Numbered from the stretch's first letter, positions 1 through 9,614 are shown. The stretch: 46,563 nucleotides of DNA from Prevotella sp. P5-108 (GCF_002251385.1 NZ_NPJJ01000044.1:1-46563); one strand, 5' to 3'. The notes: generated by a model from the sequence alone, not told the origin. Numbers and translations are program-made.

Positions 1-76
1 CTACCCATACCCATTCATACTGACCTGTCGCTTCATTTAGGACACGATCTCTTTCACGTTTTACTTTTGTTCTCAT
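1..76 (-). CDS. Unrecognised gene, 5' end only (runs off left edge)
   Basis: On the minus strand an ATG at 76 opens 25 codons that run out of the window (MRTKVKRERDRV, then a segment ending EWVWV). Codons are AT-rich and use AGA and AAA heavily, unlike the GC-rich priA next to it. An upstream CACTTTTG, one base from the TAnnTTTG -7 element, lies within a perfect 9-bp inverted repeat at 77-105. I do not recognise the family. A charged N-terminus, foreign base composition and a hairpin next to the start would fit the end of an insertion sequence, but that is inference. Whether it is a gene at all depends on sequence outside the window. Confidence 0.35.
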   Translation of the reverse strand, partial: MRTKVKRERDRVLNEATGQYEWVWV

Positions 77-105
77 ACACTTTTGTTTTAGGCATCCAAA
101 AGTGT
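77..105. repeat. Perfect 9-bp inverted repeat with 11-nt loop
   Basis: ACACTTTTG (77-85) and CAAAAGTGT (97-105) are exact reverse complements around 11 nt, and a run of seven T follows at 110-116 on the plus strand. It could be a weak terminator read rightwards, an operator for the partial minus-strand gene, or the terminal repeat of a mobile element. From 106 to 322 I see no gene. Confidence 0.5.
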
Positions 106-322
106 CAAGTTTTTTTAGGGTAAGTCACACCGCTGCGATATGGCCCTTGGGCGGCATGGCCATAGTCCGCGCCGCCACCGTAGGCCCACCACTCAGCAGG
201 GTGGATAGGCAGCCTCGGCAGATGATGCCATTCGCTGTAAGGGAAAATGGGGGTGGAGGAAGTTTTGTGGCGTGCGCGCGAAAAGAAATGGGAGGAAGCG
301 TGGGTTTCTTCGTATTTTTATA

Positions 323-330
323 TAACTTTG
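323..330 (+). promoter_or_regulatory. -7 element upstream of priA
   Basis: TAACTTTG matches the Bacteroidota sigma-ABfr -7 consensus TAnnTTTG exactly. It ends 5 nt before the chosen priA ATG (336), so the transcript would have almost no 5' leader. No good -33 TTTG is visible. Confidence 0.45.
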
Positions 331-335
331 CCTGC

Positions 336-2603
336 ATGAAATATGTTGAGGCTATACTTCCGCTGCCGTTAGACGGCCTTTTCACTTACAGCGTGCCCGC
401 TGCTCTGGAGTCAAGGGTAGTGCCAGGCGTACGTATACTGGTGCCGCTCGGACGGAGCAAGACCTACACGGCGGTGGCGCTCAACATCCATGACATCCAA
501 CCCGACTTTGAGGTAAAGGACATCGTCGACGTGCTCGACGACCATCCCATGCTGCTGCCACATCAGCTCTCGCTGTGGCAGTGGATATCCTACTACTATC
601 TGGCGCCTATCGGTGATGTATATACCGCCGCGATGCCGTCGGGGCTGAAGGCCGAGGACGGGTTCAGACCCAAGACAGAGGACTATATAGCCCTCAGCCC
701 TCAGTTGCACGACCAGCGCGCGCTGCACGTGGCTATGGAGTCGCTCGCCCGGGCCCGCAAGCAGCAGCAGGTGTTTGCCACCTATCTGCAGATGAGCCAC
801 TGGGACATGAGGGCCGATGGCGAGAAGGTAGACGTGCGCGAGATTACCCGTGAAGAGCTGCGCAACGAGTCCAACGCTACCGAAGCCATCATCAAGGCGC
901 TCGTAGACCGCCACCTATTATATATATATAAGGTGGAAGTGGGCAGGCTCAACGACGGAGTGGGCGAGCCCCTGGCCCAGCCCAAGACACTGAGCCCCGC
1001 GCAAGCCCATGCCTATGACGCCGTGGTGGCGAGCATGAAGGAGCGCGAGGTGACGCTGCTGCACGGAGTGACCTCGAGCGGCAAGACCGAAGTGTATATC
1101 CATCTGATAGCCCGCGCGCTGGAAGAGAAGAAGCAGGTGCTCTACCTGGTGCCCGAGATTGCGCTCACGGTGCAGATGATGGAGCGTCTGCGCCGCGTCT
1201 TCGGTTCGCGGTTGGGCATCTACCACTCCAAGTACAGCGACGCCGAGCGCGTGGAGATATGGCGCAAGCAGCTCTCCGACCATCCCTACGATGTAATCCT
1301 CGGCGCGCGCAGTGCCGTCTTCCTGCCCTTCACCCGGCTGGGCATGGTCATCATCGACGAGGAACACGAGACCAGCTTCAAGCAGCAGGACCCGTCGCCG
1401 CGATACCATGCGCGGTCGGTGGCGATTATGCTCGCCCGTGCCACTGGAGCCCGTGTGGTGCTGGGCACCGCCACGCCGTCGGCAGAGTCGTATCACAACG
1501 CGCAGAGCGGCAAGTATGGGCTGGTAACCCTCACCACCCGCTATCAGGACATCCAGCTCCCCGAGATACGGGTGGTCGATGTCAAGGACCTGCGTCGTCG
1601 CAAGATGATGAAAGGTCTCTTCTCGCCCGACCTGCTGGCTGCCGTGCGCGACCAGCTCAGTCGCGGCAAGCAGGCCATACTCTTCCAGAACCGTCGCGGC
1701 TTTGCGCCGATGATAGAGTGTCACGACTGCGGATGGGTGCCGCGCTGCGAGAACTGCGACGTGTCGCTCACGCTCCACAAGGTGACCAACAGGCTCACCT
1801 GCCACTACTGCGGCTACACCTATACCGTGCCCACAGAGTGCCCCAACTGTGGTGGGCGCGACCTGAGAGGGCAAGGCTATGGCACAGAGAAGATAGAGGA
1901 CGCCGTGCGCACCGAGTTTCCCGATGCCAGGGTGGCTCGCATGGACCTCGACACCACCCGCACGCGCAACGCCTATGAGCGCCTTATCGCCGACTTCTCT
2001 CAGGGCAAGACCAATGTGCTCATCGGTACGCAGATGGTGACCAAGGGACTCGACTTCGACAATGTGGGCGTGGTGGGCATACTCGATGCCGACTCGATGC
2101 TCAACTATCCCGACTTCCGCGCCTACGAACACGCCTTCATGATGATGGGCCAGGTGAGCGGAAGGGCTGGCCGCAAGGGCGAACGCGGTCTGGTGATACT
2201 CCAGACTAAAGCTCCCGAGCTGCCGGTGATACACCAGATCGTGGGGCATGACTTCAAGGGCTTCTTCGGCGACCTGATGGACGAGCGGCGACTGTTCCGC
2301 TATCCGCCGTTTGCCCGTCTGATATACGTGTACATCAAGCACAGGCAGGAGCATGTGGCTGAGAGTGCCGCCCTGCTCATGGCGGGGTGGCTCAGGCAAG
2401 GCTTGGGCGAGCGGGTGCTGGGCCCCGACAAACCGTCGATAGCCCGCGTCAAGACGATGAGCATCCGCAAGATTGTGCTCAAGCTCGAGAACAGTCTCGA
2501 CGGGCGTCAGGTGAGACAATACCTGCGTCAGGTGCAGCAAAAAATAATGCAGGACAAGCAATATGCTACCCTGCAGATATACTATGATGTGGACCCGCTA
2601 TGA
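336..2603 (+). CDS. priA: Primosomal protein N' (replication restart helicase PriA)
   Basis: PriA is a 3'-5' superfamily 2 helicase that recognises stalled forks and reloads the replisome. The 755-residue protein has the family order: an N-terminal 3'BD domain beginning MKYVEAILPLPL, Walker A GVTSSGKT (244-251), a DEEH box (341-344), eight zinc-binding cysteines between about C462 and C505, and the motif containing GRAGR near the C-terminus. The open frame continues upstream to a GTG at 102, but those 78 codons look non-coding and match nothing in PriA. The ATG at 336 gives the normal family start and follows a -7 element. The gene stands alone and converges on the FadL-like gene; a small CTCTC-TTA-GAGAG hairpin lies at the junction near 2658. 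Confidence 0.97.
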   Translation: MKYVEAILPLPLDGLFTYSVPAALESRVVPGVRILVPLGRSKTYTAVALNIHDIQPDFEVKDIVDVLDDHPMLLPHQLSLWQWISYYYLAPIGDVYTAAMPSGLKAEDGFRPKTEDYIALSPQLHDQRALHVAMESLARARKQQQVFATYLQMSHWDMRADGEKVDVREITREELRNESNATEAIIKALVDRHLLYIYKVEVGRLNDGVGEPLAQPKTLSPAQAHAYDAVVASMKEREVTLLHGVTSSGKTEVYIHLIARALEEKKQVLYLVPEIALTVQMMERLRRVFGSRLGIYHSKYSDAERVEIWRKQLSDHPYDVILGARSAVFLPFTRLGMVIIDEEHETSFKQQDPSPRYHARSVAIMLARATGARVVLGTATPSAESYHNAQSGKYGLVTLTTRYQDIQLPEIRVVDVKDLRRRKMMKGLFSPDLLAAVRDQLSRGKQAILFQNRRGFAPMIECHDCGWVPRCENCDVSLTLHKVTNRLTCHYCGYTYTVPTECPNCGGRDLRGQGYGTEKIEDAVRTEFPDARVARMDLDTTRTRNAYERLIADFSQGKTNVLIGTQMVTKGLDFDNVGVVGILDADSMLNYPDFRAYEHAFMMMGQVSGRAGRKGERGLVILQTKAPELPVIHQIVGHDFKGFFGDLMDERRLFRYPPFARLIYVYIKHRQEHVAESAALLMAGWLRQGLGERVLGPDKPSIARVKTMSIRKIVLKLENSLDGRQVRQYLRQVQQKIMQDKQYATLQIYYDVDPL

Positions 2604-2661
2604 CAGCAAGCCCACATCACACACAGATTATTGATATATTTACTTATAATTAAAGTCTCTC

Positions 2662-4170
2662 TTAGAGAGTGAGGTCTACACCGAGGCCGAAGACACGGTT
2701 GGTACGTGTGAACGAGTTGGTAACGGTGGCCTGACCGACGGCCTCTTTCTTGTCGTAGTCGCTGTAGATGGTCTGGAAGTAAGCGGCATTGATCTTTACC
2801 TTCTCGCTTACCTGGACACCGACTCCGAAGCCGATAGAGTAGGAGTTGACATTGAAACTGATGTCATTCATACCCGCATCCTTGAATCCGTACTGGGTCT
2901 TCTGCGCTCCGGCGCTTACCTGCCAGCACTTGTTGATGTCGTATTCGGCACCGACGAGATACTCATTGGTGTCGCTCAACATATCCTTGGTGTACTGCTT
3001 GGTGTCGACATCGAAGTAGTGGTGCCAACCGGCTGAAATGCGGAGCGAGGGGAGCAGCGAGTACTGTGCGCCTACGGTGAGCAAGCCGGGAGTGTCTTCT
3101 GCCACCTCGTTACCGTCCTTGAATTTGCTGAGCATGGGGATGCCCTCGGCGCTGAGGCTGTTGGCCGACTTGTTCTTCAGACGCATACGGGTCTTGAACT
3201 CATACTTGGCGGCGAGGTTCAGGCGTCCTGTCTTGTAGTCGATACCGATGATGGGAGCCACGCCCCATCCAGTCTGGTCGCAGTTGAGCTCGATGTCCTG
3301 GGTGGACTGGCTCAGCATGTTGGCTTTGGCTGCTGCTGCCTCCAGAGCCTGTGCTGCCTGCATGTTGCCAGCCTGCTCCATAGCACCGGCATATCGGTTG
3401 AGCTGGTCTCCCAACTCGCTGAAGTGGGCGGCGGCACCTACCATAGATGACTGGCCGTTGTCGAGATGCTCGATGGAGATGTTCTTGACATAACCATAGT
3501 AGTTGGCCGAACCGTAGAGCATCTTCAGACCGCCATAGACAGAGAGGTGGTCGTTGATGCGGTAAGCGGTACCGAAGGTGAAGCCATAATAATACTGGCG
3601 GCCACGCATAAATGAGTCGTAGCTATACTTGGTGCCCATTTTGTGCTTGTCCATGCCGGGGATGCCCAGCTGGCCGAGTTTCTGGTAAAGTTCGTTTATA
3701 TTACCGGCTTTAGTTGTAACGCCGGCAACTACCTGCTCGAAAGAGCCGAGGCCGTTGGGGAATTCACATTTGCCACCGCCGCCGGTAAGGGCAAATCCGA
3801 ACTGGAAGCTCCAGTTGCCCTTGTTGTAGGCAGCTTGCAGGGTGGGGAGAACGGGCGCGTCGGCCTTGCCCTCAAACTCGTGTACGCTGCCACTCATGTT
3901 CACGTTGTTGGGGAAGAGTGGGAAGCCCGTCTTGATAGTACGGGTCTGGTGTACATTCTGCAAACCTATAGACAGGTGCATGCCCTCGCCCAGGAAGACT
4001 ACACCGGCGGGGTTGCTGTAGACGCCATCGATGGCAATGGCAGCATCGCGCGCGGGATTGCGGAGGAAATTAATGTTCTGGTTGGTGTTGGTGAGTAATC
4101 CACCGGCCTGTGCGGTGGTCGAAAAAATAACGATTGCTAACGCTGTGCAAATCAGTTTTGTCTTATTCAT
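2662..4170 (-). CDS. OmpP1/FadL/TodX-family outer-membrane transport protein
   Basis: A 502-residue outer-membrane beta-barrel of the family that carries long-chain fatty acids or other hydrophobic compounds. A signal peptide (about residues 1-22, ending TAQA before GG) leads into the N-terminal segment with the family signature around VYSNPAGV, where the plug/hatch begins. The rest alternates amphipathic strands with polar loops, including an Ala/Gln/Met-rich helical insert around residues 255-290. It ends in a strand-like FGLGVDLTL. The gene is monocistronic: its own promoter lies at 4197-4204 and a strong hairpin (4267-4310) separates it from the upstream HD-phosphohydrolase gene. The substrate cannot be told from sequence. 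Confidence 0.88.
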   Translation of the reverse strand: MNKTKLICTALAIVIFSTTAQAGGLLTNTNQNINFLRNPARDAAIAIDGVYSNPAGVVFLGEGMHLSIGLQNVHQTRTIKTGFPLFPNNVNMSGSVHEFEGKADAPVLPTLQAAYNKGNWSFQFGFALTGGGGKCEFPNGLGSFEQVVAGVTTKAGNINELYQKLGQLGIPGMDKHKMGTKYSYDSFMRGRQYYYGFTFGTAYRINDHLSVYGGLKMLYGSANYYGYVKNISIEHLDNGQSSMVGAAAHFSELGDQLNRYAGAMEQAGNMQAAQALEAAAAKANMLSQSTQDIELNCDQTGWGVAPIIGIDYKTGRLNLAAKYEFKTRMRLKNKSANSLSAEGIPMLSKFKDGNEVAEDTPGLLTVGAQYSLLPSLRISAGWHHYFDVDTKQYTKDMLSDTNEYLVGAEYDINKCWQVSAGAQKTQYGFKDAGMNDISFNVNSYSIGFGVGVQVSEKVKINAAYFQTIYSDYDKKEAVGQATVTNSFTRTNRVFGLGVDLTL

Positions 4171-4196
4171 CTTAAAAAAACTAAAAATATTGGATG

Positions 4197-4204
4197 CAAA
4201 GGTA
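4197..4204 (-). promoter_or_regulatory. -7 element for the FadL-like gene
   Basis: On the minus strand TACCTTTG is an exact TAnnTTTG match, 26 nt upstream of the ATG at 4170. The -33 region is weak. Confidence 0.6.
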
Positions 4205-4266
4205 TTAATATTGTTCTATATATCCACTACGTTCATCGTTATTTTATCTCTTGTTAACATTTAGAA

Positions 4267-4310
4267 GCCCAAAAACCGCACAAATCGGGCTTTTTGTGCG
4301 GTTTTTGGGC
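4267..4310 (-). terminator. Strong hairpin, terminator of the HD-phosphohydrolase gene
   Basis: A perfect 18-bp stem (4267-4284 with 4293-4310) and 8-nt loop lies 63 nt past the stop codon at 4374. The stem itself contains A5/T5 stretches, so it could work in either direction. Between it and the stop codon (4311-4373) I see nothing else. Confidence 0.8.
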
Positions 4311-4373
4311 CTTAAGTTGGACTCTGTGGGCGCCCAGATTGGTCTCGAGGGTACCCAGGTTGTTCTCGGTTTC

Positions 4374-6419
4374 CTATTTCTTCAGTTCCGGATATTGTAT
4401 ACGTGTATGGTAAATGGCCTTGAGGCGCTCGATGAGCACCAGTTTGGCCTGGGCGATGTCGCGGAAGGTGATGGGGCACTCCTTGAAGAAGCCGTCGGCC
4501 ACCTGCTGGTCGATGAGGCGGTTGACGAGGTCGCAGATGCTGTCTTCGGTATATTCGGGCAGCGAGCGAGAAGCCGCCTCGACGGTATCGGCCATCATGA
4601 GGATGGCCTGTTCGCGGGTGAAAGGATTGGGGCCGGGATAGGCAAATTCCTGGATGTCGACATCCTCGTCGGGATGCTCATTCTTATATTTAATATAGAA
4701 GTACTTGGTGATGCCCTTGCCGTGGTGGGTGAGGATGAAGTCCTTGATGAAGGCGGGCAGATTGGCGCGCTCGGCCTCTTTGACGCCCTTGGTGACATGG
4801 CTGATGATGATGCGCGCGCTCTCGCGGCAGGAAATCTCGCTGTGAGGGTTCACGCCCGACTGGTTCTCGGTGAAGAAGACGGGGTCGTCCTTCTTTCCGA
4901 TGTCATGATAGAGCGCTCCGGTACGCACAAGCAGACTCTTGGCGCCTATCTTGTTGGCTATCTCGGCTGCCAGGTTGGCCACGGTAATGGAGTGCTGGAA
5001 GGTACCGGGAGCCACCTCGCTCAGCTCGCGCAGCAGTCCCTTGTTGGTGTCAGAAAGTTCGATGAGCGTCACATCGGAGATGAATCCGAAGGTCTTCTCG
5101 ATGAGATACATGAGCGGGTAGGCAAGCAGCAGAAATACGCCGTTGACGATGAAGTAGGAGTACATGCTGTGGTCGAGGTCGGTGAAGTCGCTGTCCTGCA
5201 TGAGTTGCAGGGCGAAGTAGACCACGCAACTCGACAGCGTCACCAGCAGAGCGGTGCGGAACACCTGGGCACGGCGCGACAGTTCGCGCAGCGAGTAGAT
5301 GGCCACCATGCCGCCCACTATCTGGACGATGATGAACTCGTACTGGTATTTTACGGCGGCGGCACAGATGATGACCATCGTGACGTGGGTGGCAAAGGCG
5401 GTGCGCGAGTCAAGGAAGACGCGCACGAAGATGGGCGCCATCACCAGCGGCAGGATGTAGACGCTGAACACGTTGTGGGTCATCATGAACGACACCAGCA
5501 CGGGGAAGAGCGTCACCATCACGTAGAGCATCAGTATGTTGCGGGGCTTGGCAAAGTAGTCCTTGCGGAAGAGCGCCAGGTAGGTCGAGAAGAGCGAGAT
5601 GAGGATGATCACAAACAGCAGCTGGCCCATGATGGTCGAGGTAATCTCGGTAGAGTCTGAGCTGCGTCGCTGCATCTCCCGCTCAAACGAAGAGAGCACG
5701 CGGTAGTCGTAGTCGTCGACTATCTCGCCACGGTCTATAATCTTCTGACCCGTAAGCACCATGCCGCTGGCTGGCGAGATGCCGCTGAGCAGGTCGTTGA
5801 GCTCAGCCTGGCTGCGGTCCTTGTCGTAGATGAGGTTGGGCTCGATGTATTCATTGAGGTTGAGCTTCTGCAGGGTCGACTTCTGGTCGGCCAGACGCTC
5901 ATCGGCGAGCAGCTGTTCGTAGGCACTCATGGTCGAGTAGACCTGCCCCACCTCCAGAGGCACAGCCTCTTTCTCGTTGACTATGCGTATGGTCGTGGCA
6001 GAGTCTCTTGCCATGTCCTGATATTCTGCCATGCCCATGATACCTGTGGCATAGAGGCGGTGCAGGCGCTTTATGACGGCCGCCTCCAGGTCGTGGGAGA
6101 TAGGGTGGCTATTGGCGGCGAGGTCCTGGCGCAAGTGCTCTATCTGCTGCTGCTCCACCTGAGTGTCGTAGCGGTAGTAGGGCTGAAAGGACTCCATCAG
6201 CGAGTCCTGCTCCAACTTGATGGCTTCGTCGGTCTTATAGATGGGGAAGTCAAACTTGGCGATGAACGAGCCGTACATCCATGGCTTGCCGATATCGTAT
6301 CTTATGCGCTGGCTCTCGTTGTGGGGCAGAAACCACACGATGATGGCCGTGCTGGCAATGATAAGTGTCAGACGCGTGAGCGCTCTGTTGATTCGGTTGT
6401 TGGTAAACCCTATTTTCAT
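4374..6419 (-). CDS. 7TMR-HDED/HD-domain phosphohydrolase (PgpH/YqfF-like, probable c-di-AMP phosphodiesterase)
   Basis: A 681-residue membrane protein with the PgpH order. A short cytoplasmic N-terminus and one TM helix (about 15-32) precede an extracytoplasmic 7TMR-HDED region (about 40-280). Then come several closely spaced TM helices (about 285-475) and a cytoplasmic HD domain carrying HDIGK with H505-D506. Characterised Listeria and Bacillus members hydrolyse the second messenger c-di-AMP; assignment of that substrate here is by family. The start at 6419 gives the usual short basic N-terminus. It is divergent from gltX, sharing a 108-nt promoter region, and has its own terminator. Confidence 0.9.
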   Translation of the reverse strand: MKIGFTNNRINRALTRLTLIIASTAIIVWFLPHNESQRIRYDIGKPWMYGSFIAKFDFPIYKTDEAIKLEQDSLMESFQPYYRYDTQVEQQQIEHLRQDLAANSHPISHDLEAAVIKRLHRLYATGIMGMAEYQDMARDSATTIRIVNEKEAVPLEVGQVYSTMSAYEQLLADERLADQKSTLQKLNLNEYIEPNLIYDKDRSQAELNDLLSGISPASGMVLTGQKIIDRGEIVDDYDYRVLSSFEREMQRRSSDSTEITSTIMGQLLFVIILISLFSTYLALFRKDYFAKPRNILMLYVMVTLFPVLVSFMMTHNVFSVYILPLVMAPIFVRVFLDSRTAFATHVTMVIICAAAVKYQYEFIIVQIVGGMVAIYSLRELSRRAQVFRTALLVTLSSCVVYFALQLMQDSDFTDLDHSMYSYFIVNGVFLLLAYPLMYLIEKTFGFISDVTLIELSDTNKGLLRELSEVAPGTFQHSITVANLAAEIANKIGAKSLLVRTGALYHDIGKKDDPVFFTENQSGVNPHSEISCRESARIIISHVTKGVKEAERANLPAFIKDFILTHHGKGITKYFYIKYKNEHPDEDVDIQEFAYPGPNPFTREQAILMMADTVEAASRSLPEYTEDSICDLVNRLIDQQVADGFFKECPITFRDIAQAKLVLIERLKAIYHTRIQYPELKK

Positions 6420-6449
6420 GTTTATTGTATCTGTAATGCTTTTATTTTG

Positions 6450-6457
6450 CGAAAATA
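6450..6457 (-). promoter_or_regulatory. Candidate -7 element for the HD-phosphohydrolase gene
   Basis: Minus-strand TATTTTCG differs from TAnnTTTG at one position and lies 30 nt before the ATG at 6419. It is about 35 nt from the divergent gltX element. Confidence 0.35.
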
Positions 6458-6491
6458 CGAAAAATAATGGTCAATACTCAGAAAAATACCG

Positions 6492-6499
6492 TAATTTTG
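6492..6499 (+). promoter_or_regulatory. -7 element upstream of gltX
   Basis: TAATTTTG, an exact TAnnTTTG match, lies 28 nt before the gltX ATG; the leader is very A/T-rich, as is usual in this phylum. Confidence 0.65.
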
Positions 6500-6527
6500 C
6501 AAAAAAATAATAATTTCTATAATAATA

Positions 6528-8045
6528 ATGACCGAAAGAAGAGTCAGAGTGCGCTTTGCGCCGAGTCCTACAGGACCTTTGCACATCGGTGGTGTACGTA
6601 CCGCCCTTTTCAATTACCTCTTTGCCCGCCAGCATGGTGGCGATTTCGTGTTCCGTATCGAAGATACAGACTCCCATCGTTTTGTTCCAGGAGCAGAGGA
6701 ATACATTATAGAGTCATTCAAGTGGCTCGGCATCAAGTTTGACGAGGGCGTCAGCTTCGGTGGCGACCATGGTCCCTACCGCCAGAGTGAGCGTCGCGAC
6801 ATCTACAAGAAGTATGTAGACCAGCTCTTGGCCGACGGCAAGGCTTATTATGCCTTCGACACGCCCGAGGAGCTTGACGCCAAGCGCGCCGAGATACAGA
6901 ATTTCCAGTATGATGCACGCACCCGCATGCAGATGCGCAACTCGCTGTCTCTCCCCGAGGCAGAGTGGCGCCAGATGATAGCCGACGGCGAGCAGTATGT
7001 GGTGCGCTTCCTCATCACCCCCGGTATCGAGGTGCATGTCAACGATATGATACGCGGCGACGTGGTCATCAAGAGCGACATCCTCGACGACAAGGTGCTC
7101 TATAAGAGTGCTGACGAGCTGCCCACTTACCATCTTGCCAACATTGTAGACGATCATCTGATGGAGATAAGCCACGTTATCCGTGGCGAGGAGTGGTTGC
7201 CATCGGCACCGCTGCACGTGTTGCTCTACCGCGCGTTCGGTTGGGAAGACACCATGCCCCGCTTTGCCCACCTGCCATTGCTCCTCAAGCCCGAGGGCAA
7301 GGGCAAACTGTCCAAGCGCGATGGCGACCGTCTGGGCTTCCCCGTATTCCCGCTCGAATGGCATGACCCCAAGACCGGCGAAGTGTCAAGCGGATACCGC
7401 GAGAGCGGCTATTTCCCCGAGGCAGTGGTCAACTTCCTGGCGCTGCTGGGCTGGAACCCAGGCACCGAGCAGGAGCTCTTCAGTCTCGAAGAGCTGGTTG
7501 AGGCCTTCGACATCAGCAAATGCTCGAAGAGCGGTGCCAAGTTCGACTACCAGAAGGGCATCTGGTTCAACCATGAGTACATTCTGCGCAAGAGCAACGA
7601 AGAGATAGCCGACCTCTTTGCACCCATCGTGGCCAACAATGGCGTGGATGAGTCGATGGAGCGTATCCGCACGGTAGTCAGCCTGATGAAAGACCGCGTC
7701 AGCTTTGTACGCGAGCTCTGGGATTTGTGCTCTTTCTTCTTCCTGCCACCCACGGAGTACGACGAGAAGACAGTGCGCAAGCGCTGGAAGGAATATTCAG
7801 CCCAGCAGATGACCGAGTTGGCCGAGGTGCTCGAGGGCATCGACGACTTCAGCATCGAGGGCCAGGAGCCTGTGGTCATGAAGTGGGTCGAGGACAAGGG
7901 CTACAAGCTGGGCGACATCATGAACGCCTTCCGTCTGGCCCTCGTGGGCATAGGCAAGGGTCCCGGCATGTTCGACATCTCTGCCTTCCTGGGCAAGGAG
8001 GAGACTCTGCGCCGTCTGCGCCGTGCCGTTGAGGTTCTGAAATAA
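6528..8045 (+). CDS. gltX: Glutamyl-tRNA synthetase
   Basis: A class I aminoacyl-tRNA synthetase that charges tRNA-Glu, 505 residues. The Rossmann domain opens with [14 protein letters not shown], in which HIGG (19-22) is the HIGH motif. The KMSKS-type loop is KLSKR (260-264). The helical C-terminal anticodon-binding part follows to the end, with [10 protein letters not shown] typical of the family. The length is normal. The start directly precedes the conserved N-terminal strand and follows a good -7 element. A GC-rich terminator follows at 8061. The single gltX with canonical motifs suggests the housekeeping enzyme; whether it is discriminating cannot be told here. Confidence 0.97.
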   Translation: MTERRVRVRFAPSPTGPLHIGGVRTALFNYLFARQHGGDFVFRIEDTDSHRFVPGAEEYIIESFKWLGIKFDEGVSFGGDHGPYRQSERRDIYKKYVDQLLADGKAYYAFDTPEELDAKRAEIQNFQYDARTRMQMRNSLSLPEAEWRQMIADGEQYVVRFLITPGIEVHVNDMIRGDVVIKSDILDDKVLYKSADELPTYHLANIVDDHLMEISHVIRGEEWLPSAPLHVLLYRAFGWEDTMPRFAHLPLLLKPEGKGKLSKRDGDRLGFPVFPLEWHDPKTGEVSSGYRESGYFPEAVVNFLALLGWNPGTEQELFSLEELVEAFDISKCSKSGAKFDYQKGIWFNHEYILRKSNEEIADLFAPIVANNGVDESMERIRTVVSLMKDRVSFVRELWDLCSFFFLPPTEYDEKTVRKRWKEYSAQQMTELAEVLEGIDDFSIEGQEPVVMKWVEDKGYKLGDIMNAFRLALVGIGKGPGMFDISAFLGKEETLRRLRRAVEVLK

Positions 8046-8067
8046 CTATATATATAATAAGGTGTCG
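8046..8067 (+). repeat. Copy of the AT-rich intergenic motif
   Basis: CTATATATATAATAAGGTGT followed by CG. It shares a 17-nt identity (TATATATAATAAGGTGT) with the copy at 40709. It begins right at the gltX stop and its GGTGT is also the first arm of the terminator. Confidence 0.5.
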
Positions 8068-8093
8068 TGCCCACGGGGGCGGCACCCTTTTTT
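8061..8093 (+). terminator. Rho-independent terminator after gltX
   Basis: GGTGTCGTGCCC pairs with GGGGGCGGCACC (two G-T wobbles, one mismatch), then CCTTTTTT. It sits only 10 nt upstream of the waaA ATG, so waaA must either tolerate read-through or start from a promoter overlapping this region. Confidence 0.75.
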
Positions 8094-8102
8094 CGTTAGA
8101 TT

Positions 8103-9335
8103 ATGTACAATGTCATTATCTACCTGATACAGGTGGGCGTAGCCATAGCCAGCCTGTTTTCAGACAAGGTGCGCAAGATGTGGCGCGGAGAGCAGGAGTC
8201 GTTCCGTATATTGCGTGAGAAGATTAACCCAGCCGACCGCTACATCTGGTTTCATGCTGCGTCGTTGGGCGAGTTTGAACAGGGCCGCCCGCTGATGGAA
8301 GAGGTGCGCCGCCAGCACCCCAAGTACAAGATACTGCTTACCTTCTTCTCGCCCTCGGGCTATGAGGTGCGCAAGGACTACAAGGGAGCCGACGTCATCT
8401 GCTATCTGCCCATCGACACCATAGGCAATGCGCGCAAGTTTCTGCGCATCGTGCGCCCCGTGATGGCATTCTTCATCAAGTACGAGTTCTGGTACAACTT
8501 CCTGCATGTGCTCAAGCACCGCGGCATACCCACTTACAGCGTGTCGAGCATCTTCCGTCCCGAGCAAATCTTCTTCAAGTGGTACGGATGGCGCTACAGC
8601 CGTGTGCTTACTTGCTTCACCCGCTTCTTCGTGCAGAACGAGGAGTCGCAGCGCCTGCTTGCCTCTATCGGCATCACCGATGTCGACGTGGTGGGCGACA
8701 CCCGCTTCGACCGCGTGCTCCAGATTAAGGAGGCAGCCCGTCGTCTGCCCATTATCGACGCCTTTGTGGGTGGCGATGCCGATGTCAAGGCGCCCGTCTT
8801 TGTGGCTGGCTCTTCCTGGCAGCCCGACGAGGAGATTTTCATTCCCTATTTCAACGAGCATAGACAGTGGAAACTCATCATCGCGCCCCACGTGATAGGC
8901 GAGGACCATCTGCGCCAGATTACCGACATGCTCCAGATGAAGACCGTGCGCTACACCCAGACCAACGAGCAGGAAGCCGCAGAGGCCGACTGTCTCATCA
9001 TCGACTGTTTCGGTCTGCTGTCGAGCGCCTACCACTACGGCGACGTGGCCTATGTCGGTGGCGGCTTCGGCGTGGGCATCCACAATGTGCTCGAGGCAGC
9101 CGTGTGGGATATGCCCGTCATCTTCGGTCCCAACAACCAGCGTTTCAGTGAGGCGCAGGGCTTGAAGCGTGCCGAGGGAGGCTTTGAGATACACACCCCG
9201 GAAGACTTTGAAGAGCTGATAACCCGCTTTACCGACGACGCCGAATACCGCAAGTGCTGCGGCGATAGGGCTGGCGCTTTTGTGGCCCAGATGACTGGCG
9301 CCACCACCAAGATACTCGGCAAGGTGAAGTTCTGA
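8103..9335 (+). CDS. waaA: 3-deoxy-D-manno-octulosonic acid (Kdo) transferase
   Basis: WaaA (KdtA) adds Kdo from CMP-Kdo to the lipid A precursor at the inner membrane. The 410-residue GT30 protein has a hydrophobic N-terminal anchor (about 3-19), the acceptor-side motif HAASLGEFEQG with the likely catalytic Glu57, and IKYEFWYNF. The C-terminal nucleotide-sugar domain carries YVGGGFGVGIHNVLEA and PVIFGPNN. Length is normal for Bacteroidota. It follows gltX on the same strand but is separated from it by a terminator. No -7 box is obvious in the 10-nt gap. Confidence 0.95.
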   Translation: MYNVIIYLIQVGVAIASLFSDKVRKMWRGEQESFRILREKINPADRYIWFHAASLGEFEQGRPLMEEVRRQHPKYKILLTFFSPSGYEVRKDYKGADVICYLPIDTIGNARKFLRIVRPVMAFFIKYEFWYNFLHVLKHRGIPTYSVSSIFRPEQIFFKWYGWRYSRVLTCFTRFFVQNEESQRLLASIGITDVDVVGDTRFDRVLQIKEAARRLPIIDAFVGGDADVKAPVFVAGSSWQPDEEIFIPYFNEHRQWKLIIAPHVIGEDHLRQITDMLQMKTVRYTQTNEQEAAEADCLIIDCFGLLSSAYHYGDVAYVGGGFGVGIHNVLEAAVWDMPVIFGPNNQRFSEAQGLKRAEGGFEIHTPEDFEELITRFTDDAEYRKCCGDRAGAFVAQMTGATTKILGKVKF

Positions 9336-9614
9336 GCAGCGCTTTCCATCCCGCTTGGCTCGCTGCCCGACTCTTGTGGCCCGCTACCAGACCTTCAAGG
9401 CTCCACCGTCGGGCGCCATAGGCCGACAACCATGACCATAGTAATAGAAAATCAGTATATTCCCCTGTTTCCCGTCATCGTGGAGGCAGGGGAGTTTTGT
9501 TTGGCGGCGGGCTGGGGGAGCGTGGGCATGGCTGTGGGGGCAGCGACGGCCGGGCTGTTGCTGATTATGAGGCGGCTGGCCACGTATGATGGGACGGCTG
9601 ATGACCTTGGGCAG
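9336..9614. other. Intergenic region after waaA
   Basis: No convincing gene. A 64-codon frame (9432-9626) ends inside the first palindromic repeat and resembles nothing known. The stretch is followed directly by the 22-bp dyad array and the 21-bp tandem array. Confidence 0.5.

Noticed and set aside
102..335. GTG-initiated N-terminal extension of priA (78 codons)
   Set aside because: Low-complexity, no match to PriA, and the -7 element plus the family N-terminus place the start at 336.
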